A DNA stretch of 64,000 bases from an uncultured Winogradskyella sp. (GTDB taxonomy: Bacteria > Bacteroidota > Bacteroidia > Flavobacteriales > Flavobacteriaceae). The DNA is taken from NCBI RefSeq assembly GCF_947498345.1, contig NZ_CANMJY010000012.1, positions 62,001 through 126,000 of the forward strand. Direction: 5' to 3'. The translations under genes were made by a program, and so were the position numbers. This document shows positions 19,001 through 26,911 of the stretch, piece by piece (the first letter of the stretch is position 1; every line of letters begins with the position of its first letter). Under the pieces are notes generated by a model. That model had not been told where the DNA came from, made no database searches, and saw nothing but the letters and a program-made list of their open reading frames with translations.

Positions 19001-19703
19001 ACGCGAGATGGCTAACGCTATGTATTTAGCTGGTTTTGATGTAAAGGATGTGCATATGACGGATTTAATTTCTGGCAGAGAAACCTTAGAAGATATTCAA
19101 TTTTTAGGTGCTGTTGGTGGTTTTAGTAATTCTGATGTATTAGGTTCAGCAAAAGGTTGGGCTGGAGCTATAAAGTACAACGAAAAAGCTAATAAAATCA
19201 TAAAAAACTTTTTCGCAAGAGAAGATACATTATCTGTTGGTATATGTAATGGATGTCAGCTTTGGATGGAATTGAATCTCGTTAATCCAAACCATGAAGT
19301 ACACGGAAAAATGACTTATAATGATTCTCAAAAACATGAAAGTGCTTTTACTTCTGTAAAAATTCAGAAAAACGATTCCGTAATGCTATCAACTTTAGAA
19401 GGAACCACATTAGGTGTTTGGATTTCTCATGGTGAAGGAAAGTTCAGTCTTCCATATACCGAAGACAAATATAATATTGTGGCAAAATATGGCTATGAAG
19501 GTTATCCACATAATCCAAATGGGTCAGATTTTAATACTGCCATGATGTGCGATGAAACCGGACGCCATTTAGTAACTATGCCACACATAGAACGTTCAAC
19601 ATTTCAATGGAATTGGGCAAACTATCCTCAAGGACGTAATGATGAAGTATCACCTTGGCTAGAAGCTTTTGTAAACGCAAGACTTTGGATAGAAAGCAAT
19701 TAA
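16047..19703 (+). CDS. purL: Phosphoribosylformylglycinamidine synthase (single-chain PurL)
   Basis: A 1218-residue enzyme of de novo purine synthesis that converts FGAR, glutamine and ATP to FGAM. It is the large fused form. The N-terminal and linker regions are followed by two AIRS-like ATP-binding halves (SQVNSEHCRHKIFNG near 165-180, ETHNFPTTVEPFNGAATGSG near 245-265, and DHGAGGHLNCLSELVED). A C-terminal class I glutamine amidotransferase domain follows, with nucleophile Cys1067 in GICNGCQ and the catalytic pair His1180/Glu1182 in PHIER. The start at 16047 fits the promoter upstream. It is transcribed alone. Confidence 0.97.
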   Translation: MTHFFGNQNSKVFAVQATKELSTDTISKLTWLFGNQPKIEQASIDAFFVGPRAAMITPWSTNAVEITQNMGISNILRIEEFMAISENFKDYDPMISEKFRNLDQDLFTINIQPEPIQDIDDIATYNIQEGLALSDEEIDYLKDVSKKIGRPLTDSEVFGFSQVNSEHCRHKIFNGTFVIDGIEKETSLFKLIKETSKQNPNDIVSAYKDNVAFIKGPIVEQFAPQRADIPDYYTTKDFESVISLKAETHNFPTTVEPFNGAATGSGGEIRDRLAGGKGSIPLAGTAVYMTSYSRLEEERPWEKAFPERKWLYQTPMDILIKASNGASDFGNKFGQPLICGSVLTFEHQEQEDKIGYDKVIMQAGGIGYGKADQALKDIPKKGDKIVILGGDNYRIGMGGAAVSSADTGEFDSGIELNAVQRSNPEMQKRAANAVRGMVESEENFIVSIHDHGAGGHLNCLSELVEDTGGKIDLDKLPVGDPTLSAKEIIGNESQERMGLVISDEHLNTLHNIADRERSPIYDVGDVTGEHRFTFESKTKGDKPMDLALEDMFGSSPKTIMNDTTVEKNYSDLSYDKDNFHDYLEQVLQLEAVACKDWLTNKVDRCVGGKVAKQQCVGPLQLPLNNVGVMALDYKGKEGIATSIGHSPISGLINPVAGSRNSITEALTNIIWAPLKEGLKSVSLSANWMWPCKNEGEDARLYKAVEAISQFAIDLGINVPTGKDSLSMKQKYPDGDVISPGTVIISAAANCNDITKVVEPVFQYGKGSIYHINISQDSYELGGSSFAQINNKIGNTTPSIKSATYVKTVFNTIQKLIKDNQIVAGHDVASGGLITTLLELCFADNNIGAELDITSLNEKDAFKVLFAENVGIIIQSKDDSIETEFLDADIKFHKIGEVTQSDVLGIINENEVFTMSVSRLRDIWYKTSLLLDRKQTSNGLADTRFKNYKQQPLQYKFPAHFTGKLPEVNSIRPKAAILREKGSNSEREMANAMYLAGFDVKDVHMTDLISGRETLEDIQFLGAVGGFSNSDVLGSAKGWAGAIKYNEKANKIIKNFFAREDTLSVGICNGCQLWMELNLVNPNHEVHGKMTYNDSQKHESAFTSVKIQKNDSVMLSTLEGTTLGVWISHGEGKFSLPYTEDKYNIVAKYGYEGYPHNPNGSDFNTAMMCDETGRHLVTMPHIERSTFQWNWANYPQGRNDEVSPWLEAFVNARLWIESN

Positions 19704-19774
19704 CCTGGCATTAGTCCTGTAAGTTTAAAAATATTCAATAAAACAATCCCTCAAAAGATTACTTCAAGTACAAT

Positions 19775-19793
19775 TATGTATTGTAAATACATA
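19775..19793. repeat. Inverted repeat downstream of purL
   Basis: TATGTATT-GTA-AATACATA, perfect 8-bp arms. It has no T-run and is AT-rich; it might be a weak terminator of purL or an operator for the candidate RNA that follows. Confidence 0.4.
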
Positions 19794-19842
19794 TTATGTA
19801 TAAAATTTCTTTGATTTATATGAATTGGTCATAAATTGTATT

Positions 19843-19850
19843 TACATTTG
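19843..19850 (+). promoter_or_regulatory. -7 promoter box of the candidate small RNA
   Basis: TACATTTG matches TAnnTTTG. The predicted start is G19855. TTGG at 19825-19828 is the nearest -33-like element but is closer than usual. Confidence 0.5.
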
Positions 19851-19854
19851 ATCC

Positions 19855-19977
19855 GATACTTTTTTGCTAATAATATTGATTAATCACTTAGGGTTATTAC
19901 TGAAATTTTGTTAGTAGTTAGGGTGAAAAGTATCAAAACTCGAAAGGGCTTTAACTTATTAAAGCCCTTTTTTATAT
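19855..19977 (+). ncRNA. Candidate structured RNA, possibly a 6S-like RNA
   Basis: The predicted first bases GATACTTTT (19855-19863) pair perfectly with AAAAGTATC (19926-19934). Inside, CTAATAA (19867-19873) pairs with TTGTTAG (19908-19914) and continues as ATT/AAT after one mismatch. TAATC / GGTTA closes an apical hairpin. An asymmetric bubble (TTG against about 11 nt) separates the first two helices. A 12-bp Rho-independent terminator (19943-19970) follows at once. Transcript length is about 120 nt and no open reading frame is inside. The rod-with-bubble layout and size recall the 6S-Flavo RNAs described for this class, but I cannot confirm that by alignment. Confidence 0.55.
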
Positions 19978-19978
19978 T
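19943..19978 (+). terminator. Rho-independent terminator of the candidate RNA
   Basis: AAAGGGCTTTAA / TTAAAGCCCTTT with a 4-nt loop, then TTTATATT. It lies 240 nt after the purL stop, too far to be the natural purL terminator alone. Confidence 0.85.
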
Positions 19979-20084
19979 ATAGTATACCCCTTTCAACACT
20001 GATTAATTTCTATACTACAAAATATTTAATCTTAATTTTCTTATTTTCGTAAAAACCCCTAATAATTTTCGCTGATTTTAGATT

Positions 20085-21860
20085 ATGACAGAAGTAACGC
20101 GCCTTTTCGATTTCCCGTATTATCAACTTAAACATAAGCCTAGTCAAAGTGCTTTAGTAACCAAGTATAATGGTAAATGGACTCCTATGTCAACCAAAGA
20201 ATACTTAGACAAAGCAAATTCCGTAAGCCGTGCGCTTTTAAAAATGGGTGTACAGAAGGATGATAAAATAGCTATTATATCTTCTACAAATAGAACAGAA
20301 TGGAATATCATGGATATTGGAATTCTACAAACTGGAGCTCAAAATATTCCAATATATCCTACTATTTGTGCTGAAGATTATGAATATGTTTTAAATCATA
20401 GCGAATCGATTTATTGTTTTGTTTCGGATGAAGAAGTTCTTGAAAAAGTAAGAAAAGTACAAGCAAATACAAGTATCAAAGAAGTCTACTCATTTGACCA
20501 TATCAAAGGATGTAAACATTATTCTGAGTTATTTGAACTTGGTAAAGACGAAAGCAATCAATCTGAAGTAGAAGCTAGAAAAGATGCCGTAAAGCCAGAA
20601 GATCTTGCAACCATAATCTACACATCTGGCACAACAGGCAAACCAAAAGGAGTAATGCTATCTCATTGGAATATTACAAGTAATGTCTTAGATAGTTCCC
20701 CAAGAGTGCCGCTTCCTCCTTCTGGAGAAACACGTGTTTTAAGTTTTCTTCCTATCTGTCATATTTTTGAGCGTGTATTAATTTATGTTTATCAATACGC
20801 TGGTACTTCTATTTACTTTGCTGAAGCATTAGACAAAATTGGAGATAATGCTAAAGAAATTAACCCTAACCTAATGAGTGTTGTTCCACGTTTACTAGAA
20901 AAAGTATTCGATAAAATAATGCTTAAGGGTGAAGAACTCAAAGGAATAAAAAAAGCTTTATTTTTCTGGGCCGTAGGACTAGGTGAACGTTGGGAGCCTT
21001 ATGGCCGAAATGGATCTTGGTATGAGTTTCAGTTAAAAATAGCAAATAAGCTCATTTTTAGTAAATGGAGAGATGCTCTTGGTGGAGACTTGGGTACCAT
21101 GGTATCTGGTAGTGCTGCCCTACAACCTCGATTAGCAAGAATATTTGGTGCAGCAAAAATGAAAGTTATGGAAGGCTATGGTTTAACAGAAACATCACCT
21201 GTCGTATCCGTTGGCATGTACGCTGATAATCATTATAAAATAGGAACCGTAGGAAAACCAATTAATAACGTTGAAGTTAAAATTGCAGAGGATGGCGAAA
21301 TTTTAATAAAAGGACCAAACGTTATGTTGGGCTATTATAAAGATGCTGAAAAAACAGCTGGTGTTATGACTGGAGATTATTTCCATACAGGAGATAAAGG
21401 CGAAATTGATGAAGATGGTTTTTTAAAAATAACAGGTCGTAAAAAAGAAATGTTTAAAACCTCTGGTGGTAAATATATCATTCCTACATTACTAGAAAAC
21501 GATTTAAAACAATCCTTATTTATAGAACAAGTGATGGTGGTTGGTGAGGGAGAAAAAATGCCTGGTGCCATTATTCAGCCCAATTTCGACTTTGTAAGGG
21601 ATTGGATTGACCATAAAGGTCACACCATAGGCACTAGTGACCAGGAAATCTCTTCTTCTGAAATTGTGATTAAACGTATTCAAAAAGAAGTTGATAAATA
21701 CAATAAGAATTTCGGAAAATGGGAACAAATAAAGCGTTTTGAACTTACACCAAATGCCTGGACAATCGATGATGGGCATCTTACTCCTACTATGAAAATG
21801 AAACGAAGTGTTATCAGAGAAAAATATGATGCCCTCTACGAAAAAATCTACAGACCTTAG
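20085..21860 (+). CDS. Long-chain acyl-CoA synthetase (AMP-forming)
   Basis: A 591-residue ANL-superfamily enzyme that activates fatty acids with ATP and CoA. The AMP-binding P-loop IYTSGTTGKPKGVMLSH lies near 175-190. The adenine motif GYGLTETSP and the hinge GRKKEMFKTSGGKYI are present. Length and the helical insert (about 270-325) are typical of bacterial FadD of the long-chain, membrane-associated group. It probably feeds the beta-oxidation operon at 24-30 kb. It is a single gene; a near-consensus -7 box (TATTTTCG, 20042-20049) lies upstream. Confidence 0.94.
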   Translation: MTEVTRLFDFPYYQLKHKPSQSALVTKYNGKWTPMSTKEYLDKANSVSRALLKMGVQKDDKIAIISSTNRTEWNIMDIGILQTGAQNIPIYPTICAEDYEYVLNHSESIYCFVSDEEVLEKVRKVQANTSIKEVYSFDHIKGCKHYSELFELGKDESNQSEVEARKDAVKPEDLATIIYTSGTTGKPKGVMLSHWNITSNVLDSSPRVPLPPSGETRVLSFLPICHIFERVLIYVYQYAGTSIYFAEALDKIGDNAKEINPNLMSVVPRLLEKVFDKIMLKGEELKGIKKALFFWAVGLGERWEPYGRNGSWYEFQLKIANKLIFSKWRDALGGDLGTMVSGSAALQPRLARIFGAAKMKVMEGYGLTETSPVVSVGMYADNHYKIGTVGKPINNVEVKIAEDGEILIKGPNVMLGYYKDAEKTAGVMTGDYFHTGDKGEIDEDGFLKITGRKKEMFKTSGGKYIIPTLLENDLKQSLFIEQVMVVGEGEKMPGAIIQPNFDFVRDWIDHKGHTIGTSDQEISSSEIVIKRIQKEVDKYNKNFGKWEQIKRFELTPNAWTIDDGHLTPTMKMKRSVIREKYDALYEKIYRP

Positions 21861-21921
21861 AATATTTGAAGGAATAGCACGTTTTTAAAACTTTATTACT
21901 ACCTTTTTCAGACTCATAAAA

Positions 21922-21953
21922 TTTCTTAAATACTACAAGTGAAAGTAGCTTTG
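21922..21953 (+). promoter_or_regulatory. Promoter of the secreted protein/LuxR pair
   Basis: TAGCTTTG at 21946-21953 matches TAnnTTTG. TTTC at 21922-21925 is one base from the -33 TTTG, with a 20-nt spacer. The predicted start near 21958 gives a leader of about 23 nt. Confidence 0.5.
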
Positions 21954-21980
21954 TAATATTAATTCTAAATTTTATCAATC

Positions 21981-22403
21981 ATGAAAAAATCCATTCAATT
22001 ATTTTTGTGCTTATTTTTATTTAGTGCTTTAATACAAGCACAACAGCGGCAACTTGATAGTTGCAATTCAACCTCAACCAACAGAACTATTCAGTTCGAT
22101 GGCAGTTCTGAGCAGCAAGCAATAATTATTGATGTTTCTAAAGACACTAATAAAATGCATGTTAGCATAAATAGTACCGTAAAATCTGGATATTTAACCG
22201 TTGAGCTTTATGACCCAAAAGGAAATAAAAAAGGAAATTTTTCAATTGAAAGCCAAGTTAATACCTCAGAGAAAAAAGAACAAGTATGTGGCCAAATGCA
22301 AAAACATATAGAAGACCCTGTAAATGGAAAATGGACTGTTTTATTGGTTCCAAATAAAGTGATAGGCGACGTTTCAATTTGCACTTCGTTACATAATGAA
22401 TAA
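21981..22403 (+). CDS. Small secreted protein of unknown function
   Basis: A 140-residue protein with a signal peptide (about 1-20, ends ALIQAQ). The mature part looks like one beta-sandwich: alternating strands such as TIQFDGSSEQQAIIIDVS and YLTVELYDPKGNKKG, then WTVLLVPNKVIGDVSIC. Three cysteines remain (about 28, 104 and 134). I do not recognise the family. The gene overlaps the start of the next one by 8 nt, so translation of the two is coupled and the protein may act with the membrane-bound regulator, for example as a ligand or cofactor of its outer domain (inference). Confidence 0.75.
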   Translation: MKKSIQLFLCLFLFSALIQAQQRQLDSCNSTSTNRTIQFDGSSEQQAIIIDVSKDTNKMHVSINSTVKSGYLTVELYDPKGNKKGNFSIESQVNTSEKKEQVCGQMQKHIEDPVNGKWTVLLVPNKVIGDVSICTSLHNE

Positions 22404-23445
22404 AACAAAAATTTACATTAATCGTATTCACATAAAGTCTTATAAATTATTATTATTTATTCTTTTTGTGAATAGTTTAAATTGTTTTTCGCAATCTAAA
22501 TCAAAAAACGAGCAATCTAAATCAATCAATGGTAAACTACAGTTAGACTCTATATGGGAACCTGTAGTTTACCTATCTCATATCCCAACTTTTAAGGATA
22601 TGTATAAGATGTCCAATGAAATCATCATCGCAGAAGCAAAAGTAGATAGCTTAGGAGAGTTTCATTTTTCTACCGAATCTCTACCAAAAGCAGATCATCT
22701 TTATAGATTACATATTTCTAAAAAAACATCACCAGCAGCTTCATTGATTATTGGAGGTAAGGAAGAAAATCATATTTTTCTTATAGCAAATAAAAACTCA
22801 AACATATCTATCAGTAACAGAACTAAAGATAGTTTATTCTACAACTATATAATTAACGGATATCAACCAAATGTCGATTTTAAGACTATACACGGAATTA
22901 TAAGCAACGATAATACAGGAGCTGTAAAAAGTAACTTAAAAAAAGAATTTATTAATAAAACAATCTACGAAGAACTTAGACATATTGCAGATACGTCTTC
23001 ACACCCTATTGTTTCACTTTATGCCTTAACTAATAGCAAGTTTGAATCTACCTATTTAGAAAATCAAAAATTCTACAAAAATTACCTTGAGAAATGGAAA
23101 AGTGAAAACTCATCTTATTTTAATGAGCTTCGTTCTAAATTTCCAAAAGAAGAAAGTACTAATTCAAATTTATGGATTATAGTTTCAGCAATCTTCTTCT
23201 TTCTATTAGGGTACATCATTAATTATGTTATAGGTTCAAGAAGAAAAAAAGCGAACAAACAATTAAAATTGTTAAGTATTCAAGAACGAAAAATATATAA
23301 TTTGTTAGTCGAGGGTAAATCAAACAAAGAAATTTCAGAAGAGTTTAACATAGGCGTTAGCACAGTAAAATCTCATGTAAGTTCTATTTACAATAAACTC
23401 AACATAAAGTCTCGAAAAGATATCGTTAGCGTCAACAACATGTAA
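22396..23445 (+). CDS. Membrane-anchored LuxR-type (GerE) transcriptional regulator
   Basis: A 349-residue protein with an unusual order. An N-terminal hydrophobic stretch (about 15-33) is a signal or anchor. An extracytoplasmic domain (about 45-245) begins with a beta-rich part resembling DUF4369 (SLGEFHFSTESLPKADHLYRL region). One transmembrane helix lies at about 255-275. A cytoplasmic LuxR/GerE helix-turn-helix is at about 285-345: LLVEGKSNKEISEEFNIGVS, then TVKSHVSSIYNKL. It can therefore bind DNA while sensing outside signals without phosphorelay. It is coupled to the upstream secreted protein. Target genes are unknown; the next gene (23522) is a candidate. Confidence 0.85.
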   Translation: MNKTKIYINRIHIKSYKLLLFILFVNSLNCFSQSKSKNEQSKSINGKLQLDSIWEPVVYLSHIPTFKDMYKMSNEIIIAEAKVDSLGEFHFSTESLPKADHLYRLHISKKTSPAASLIIGGKEENHIFLIANKNSNISISNRTKDSLFYNYIINGYQPNVDFKTIHGIISNDNTGAVKSNLKKEFINKTIYEELRHIADTSSHPIVSLYALTNSKFESTYLENQKFYKNYLEKWKSENSSYFNELRSKFPKEESTNSNLWIIVSAIFFFLLGYIINYVIGSRRKKANKQLKLLSIQERKIYNLLVEGKSNKEISEEFNIGVSTVKSHVSSIYNKLNIKSRKDIVSVNNM

Positions 23446-23521
23446 GTCTTCACCTACTGAATAACAGTGTTTTACGTTTTTTATTATATATTTAAACATC
23501 TAACTAAAATTATATAATATT

Positions 23522-23914
23522 ATGAACACAAAAACTTTTGTAATTGCAGGGCTTGTTGGTGGTGTAGTAGATTGGCTACTAGGATGGTTATTTTATGGCA
23601 TTTTATTCGCTGATACTTTCCCACAACCGCAAGAAGGAACTAATGCAATGTTATTTATTACTCTTGGCTGTTTTGCATTTGGATTCTTCATCTCATATAT
23701 TTATAACAAATGGGCTCAAATAACTACTTTAGCTGGTGGAGCAAAAGCTGGAGCCATTATTGGTCTATTTATGGGATTAATTACTATTCTCTTTGGAATG
23801 GCCAATCAAGCACAAATAGATTATGAAAGATATGGCATAGAACTCATCATATCTATTATCATGGCTACTGTTGTTGGTGCTGTTGTAGGTTTTATTAATG
23901 GTAAAGTAAAATAA
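23522..23914 (+). CDS. Four-helix membrane protein of unknown function
   Basis: A 130-residue hydrophobic protein with four predicted transmembrane segments (about 6-28, 41-61, 71-92, 102-126) and Gly-rich helix faces (GGVVDWLLGWLFYG, GAIIGLFMG, VVGAVVGFINGK). DUF1761-like is a possibility but I am not sure. It lies 76 nt after the LuxR-type regulator on the same strand and ends with its own strong terminator. Confidence 0.75.
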   Translation: MNTKTFVIAGLVGGVVDWLLGWLFYGILFADTFPQPQEGTNAMLFITLGCFAFGFFISYIYNKWAQITTLAGGAKAGAIIGLFMGLITILFGMANQAQIDYERYGIELIISIIMATVVGAVVGFINGKVK

Positions 23915-23935
23915 TTACACATTACATACATATTT

Positions 23936-23968
23936 AAAAGCGTTTCTATTGAGAAACGCTTTTTTTTA
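23936..23968 (+). terminator. Rho-independent terminator
   Basis: AAAAGCGTTTCT / AGAAACGCTTTT, 12 bp, loop ATTG, then a run of T. Confidence 0.9.
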
Positions 23969-24015
23969 TAAATGGATTTTAAATGAATTTATTATGCACG
24001 CATAGTATTTTTTAT

Positions 24016-24023
24016 TATCTTTG
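24016..24023 (+). promoter_or_regulatory. -7 promoter box of the beta-oxidation operon
   Basis: TATCTTTG matches TAnnTTTG. The predicted start near 24028 leaves about 14 nt before the MarR ATG at 24042 and rules out the in-frame TTG at 24021 as start. Confidence 0.5.
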
Positions 24024-24041
24024 GTGTTCAACAAAAAAAGC

Positions 24042-24497
24042 ATGAAAGATAAAACTATAGATTACGTACTGAGAACTACCTGGTTAGCAGTTAACAAAAT
24101 GTACAACGAAGAAGCTTCGAAGTTCGATACAACTATGGCAACAGGATTTGCTTTACTTAGTATCGACCCAGAAAAAGGAACTCCTTCAACTTCATTAGGG
24201 CCAAAAATGGGAATGGAGGCAACTAGCCTATCTCGTACACTAAAAATGATGGAAGAAAAAGGTTTAATTATACGAAAACCTAATCCTGAAGATGGTCGTG
24301 GTGTACTTATTTTCTTAACTGAATTTGGTAAAGAAAAAAGAGAATATTCCAGAGAACGCGTACTGACGTTCAACAATGCTATTCGTCAAAATGTTTCTGA
24401 AGACAAACTCAATCATTTTTATGAAGTAGCTGAAGTTATTAATAACATGATCTCTAATAAAAAAATATACAATCAAAAAGAACACATTTTAAAATAA
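24042..24497 (+). CDS. MarR-family regulator of the beta-oxidation operon
   Basis: A 151-residue winged-helix protein. Recognition region: SLGPKMGMEATSLSRTLKMM. Wing: GLIIRKPNPEDGRGVLIFLT. MarR proteins bind palindromic operators as dimers and usually release DNA on ligand binding. As the first gene of an operon with three fatty-acid oxidation enzymes (next ATG 1 nt after its stop), it probably represses the operon and responds to acyl-CoA or a fatty acid (inference). The start is the ATG at 24042. Confidence 0.9.
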   Translation: MKDKTIDYVLRTTWLAVNKMYNEEASKFDTTMATGFALLSIDPEKGTPSTSLGPKMGMEATSLSRTLKMMEEKGLIIRKPNPEDGRGVLIFLTEFGKEKREYSRERVLTFNNAIRQNVSEDKLNHFYEVAEVINNMISNKKIYNQKEHILK

Positions 24498-24498
24498 G

Positions 24499-26907
24499 AT
24501 GAGTAAACGTAGAATTAAAAAAATTGCCATTATTGGCTCTGGTATTATGGGAAGCGGTATTGCTTGTCATTTTGCCAATATTGGTGTTGATGTCTTATTA
24601 CTAGACATTGTACCAAGAGAACTTAATGATAAAGAAAAAGCTAAAGGACTAACTTTAGAAGATAAAGCTGTTAGAAATCGATTAGTAAACGACGCATTAA
24701 CAGCATCTATTAAATCAAAGCCTGCACCACTCTATCACAATTCATTTAAAAATAGAATTACTACAGGTAATCTTGAAGATGATATCGCTAAAGTTGCCAA
24801 TGTCGATTGGATTATGGAAGTTGTAGTAGAACGACTGGATATAAAACAACAAGTCTTCGAAAAGCTTGAGAAGTATAGAACACCAGGAACACTTATTACA
24901 AGTAATACATCTGGTATTCCTATAAAATTTATGAGCGAAGGTCGTAGTGAAGATTTCCAAAAGCATTTCTGCGGAACACACTTCTTCAATCCAGCACGTT
25001 ACCTAAAATTGTTTGAAATTATACCTGGACCTAAAACTGATGCATCTGTTTTAGAATTCCTAAATGCTTATGGCGAACAATTCTTAGGAAAAACGTCTGT
25101 AGTTGCAAAAGACACACCTGCATTTATTGGCAATAGAATCGGAATCTTTAGCATCATGAATGTATTTCATGTTGTAAAAGAACTAGATATGACTATTGAA
25201 GAAGTTGATAAATTATCTGGTCCAGTTATAGGTCGCCCAAAATCAGCAACTTTCAGAACTGTTGATGTTGTTGGTTTAGATACTTTGGTTCATGTTGCAA
25301 ATGGTATAAAAGATAATTGCCCTAATGATGAACAATTAGAGTTATTTCAAATACCAGACTTCATCAATACTATGATGAAAAATAAGTGGTTAGGAAGTAA
25401 AACAGGACAAGGATTTTATAAAAAACACGTTTCGACCGAAGGCAAAAAAGAAATCCTTTCACTCGACCTAAATACTTTAGAATATAGAGAAAAGCAACGT
25501 GCAAAATTTGCCACATTAGAGCTAACCAAAACAATTGATAATGTTGCAGACCGCTTTAAAGTATTAGTAAAAGGAAAAGATAAAGCTGGGGAATTCTATA
25601 GAAAACACTTATCTGCTTTATTTGCTTATGTATCAAATCGAATTCCTGAAATTACTGAAGACCTATATAAGATAGATGATGCCATGAAAGCAGGATTTGG
25701 TTGGGGACATGGTCCTTTCCAAATTTGGGATGCTATTGGTGTTGAAGCTGGTATTAAAATGATGAAGGCTGAGGGATTAGAACCAAATGCTTGGGTAAAT
25801 GAAATGTTAGCATCTGGAAGCTCAACATTTTATAGTGTAAAGGAAGGGGCATCTTATGCCTATAGTATTCCTGAAAAATCTCAAGAAAAAATTCCAGGTC
25901 AGGATAGTTTCATCATATTAGATAATATCCGAAAATCAAACGAAGTCTTTAAAAACTCTGGTGTTGTAGTTGAAGACTTAGGCGATGGCATTCTTAATTT
26001 AGAATTCCAATCTAAAATGAATACCATCGGTGGTGATGTTTTAGCTGGCTTAAATAAAGCGATAGATCTCGCTGAAAAAGATTTTGCTGGATTGGTTGTT
26101 GGTAACCAAGCGGCAAACTTTTCTGTTGGAGCAAACATTGGAATGATTTTTATGATGGCTGCAGAGCAAGAATACGACGAGCTCAACATGGCTATCAAGT
26201 ATTTCCAAGATAGTATGATGCGTATGCGCTACTCTTCTATTCCAACGATTTCAGCACCTCATGGTATGACACTTGGTGGTGGATGTGAGTTATCAATGCA
26301 TGCAGATAAAGTCGTTGCAGCTGCAGAAACATACATCGGACTTGTAGAGTTTGGTGTTGGTGTAATTCCTGGAGGTGGAGGTTCTAAGGAAATGGCACTT
26401 AGAGCTCAAGATACGTTTAGAAAAGGTGATGTAGAATTAAATGTACTTCAAGAATATTTCTTAACGATTGGAATGGCTAAAGTAGCAACCTCTGCTTACG
26501 AAGCTTATGATCTAGGTGTGCTTCAAAAAGGAAAAGACATTGTTGTTGTAAACAAAGATAGACAGATAGCTACCGCAAAAGCACACGCAAAATTATTAGC
26601 AGATGCTGGTTACACACAACCTGTAAGACGTAAGGATGTAAAAGTTCTTGGTAAGCAAGCCTTAGGTATGTTCTTAGTGGGCACAGATGCTATGAACGCT
26701 AGTAATTATATTAGCGAGCACGATCAAAAGATTGCTAATAAATTGGCTTATGTTATGGCTGGTGGCGATTTGTCTGAGCCAACATTAGTAAGTGAGCAAT
26801 ATTTACTAGATCTGGAGCGTGAAGCATTTTTATCACTTTGTACAGAACGCAAAACTTTGGAGAGAATCCAACACATGTTGAAAACTGGAAAACCTTTAAG
26901 AAACTAA
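24499..26907 (+). CDS. Bifunctional 3-hydroxyacyl-CoA dehydrogenase/enoyl-CoA hydratase
   Basis: An 802-residue fused enzyme of fatty-acid beta-oxidation. The order is dehydrogenase first: NAD-binding GSGIMGSGIA (about 13-22) and the 3HCDH C-terminal repeats to about residue 470. An enoyl-CoA hydratase/crotonase domain follows (about 485-700), with the oxyanion-hole region HGMTLGGGCELSMHAD and GVGVIPGGGGSKEMALR. This order resembles Bacillus FadN rather than E. coli FadB. It works with the thiolase 4 nt downstream, probably as a complex. Confidence 0.95.
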   Translation: MSKRRIKKIAIIGSGIMGSGIACHFANIGVDVLLLDIVPRELNDKEKAKGLTLEDKAVRNRLVNDALTASIKSKPAPLYHNSFKNRITTGNLEDDIAKVANVDWIMEVVVERLDIKQQVFEKLEKYRTPGTLITSNTSGIPIKFMSEGRSEDFQKHFCGTHFFNPARYLKLFEIIPGPKTDASVLEFLNAYGEQFLGKTSVVAKDTPAFIGNRIGIFSIMNVFHVVKELDMTIEEVDKLSGPVIGRPKSATFRTVDVVGLDTLVHVANGIKDNCPNDEQLELFQIPDFINTMMKNKWLGSKTGQGFYKKHVSTEGKKEILSLDLNTLEYREKQRAKFATLELTKTIDNVADRFKVLVKGKDKAGEFYRKHLSALFAYVSNRIPEITEDLYKIDDAMKAGFGWGHGPFQIWDAIGVEAGIKMMKAEGLEPNAWVNEMLASGSSTFYSVKEGASYAYSIPEKSQEKIPGQDSFIILDNIRKSNEVFKNSGVVVEDLGDGILNLEFQSKMNTIGGDVLAGLNKAIDLAEKDFAGLVVGNQAANFSVGANIGMIFMMAAEQEYDELNMAIKYFQDSMMRMRYSSIPTISAPHGMTLGGGCELSMHADKVVAAAETYIGLVEFGVGVIPGGGGSKEMALRAQDTFRKGDVELNVLQEYFLTIGMAKVATSAYEAYDLGVLQKGKDIVVVNKDRQIATAKAHAKLLADAGYTQPVRRKDVKVLGKQALGMFLVGTDAMNASNYISEHDQKIANKLAYVMAGGDLSEPTLVSEQYLLDLEREAFLSLCTERKTLERIQHMLKTGKPLRN

Positions 26908-26911
26908 GACA

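Noticed and set aside
19889..19924. Two TTAGGG sequences as a telomere-like or direct repeat
   Set aside because: Only two scattered copies inside the candidate RNA; better explained by its helices and bubble.
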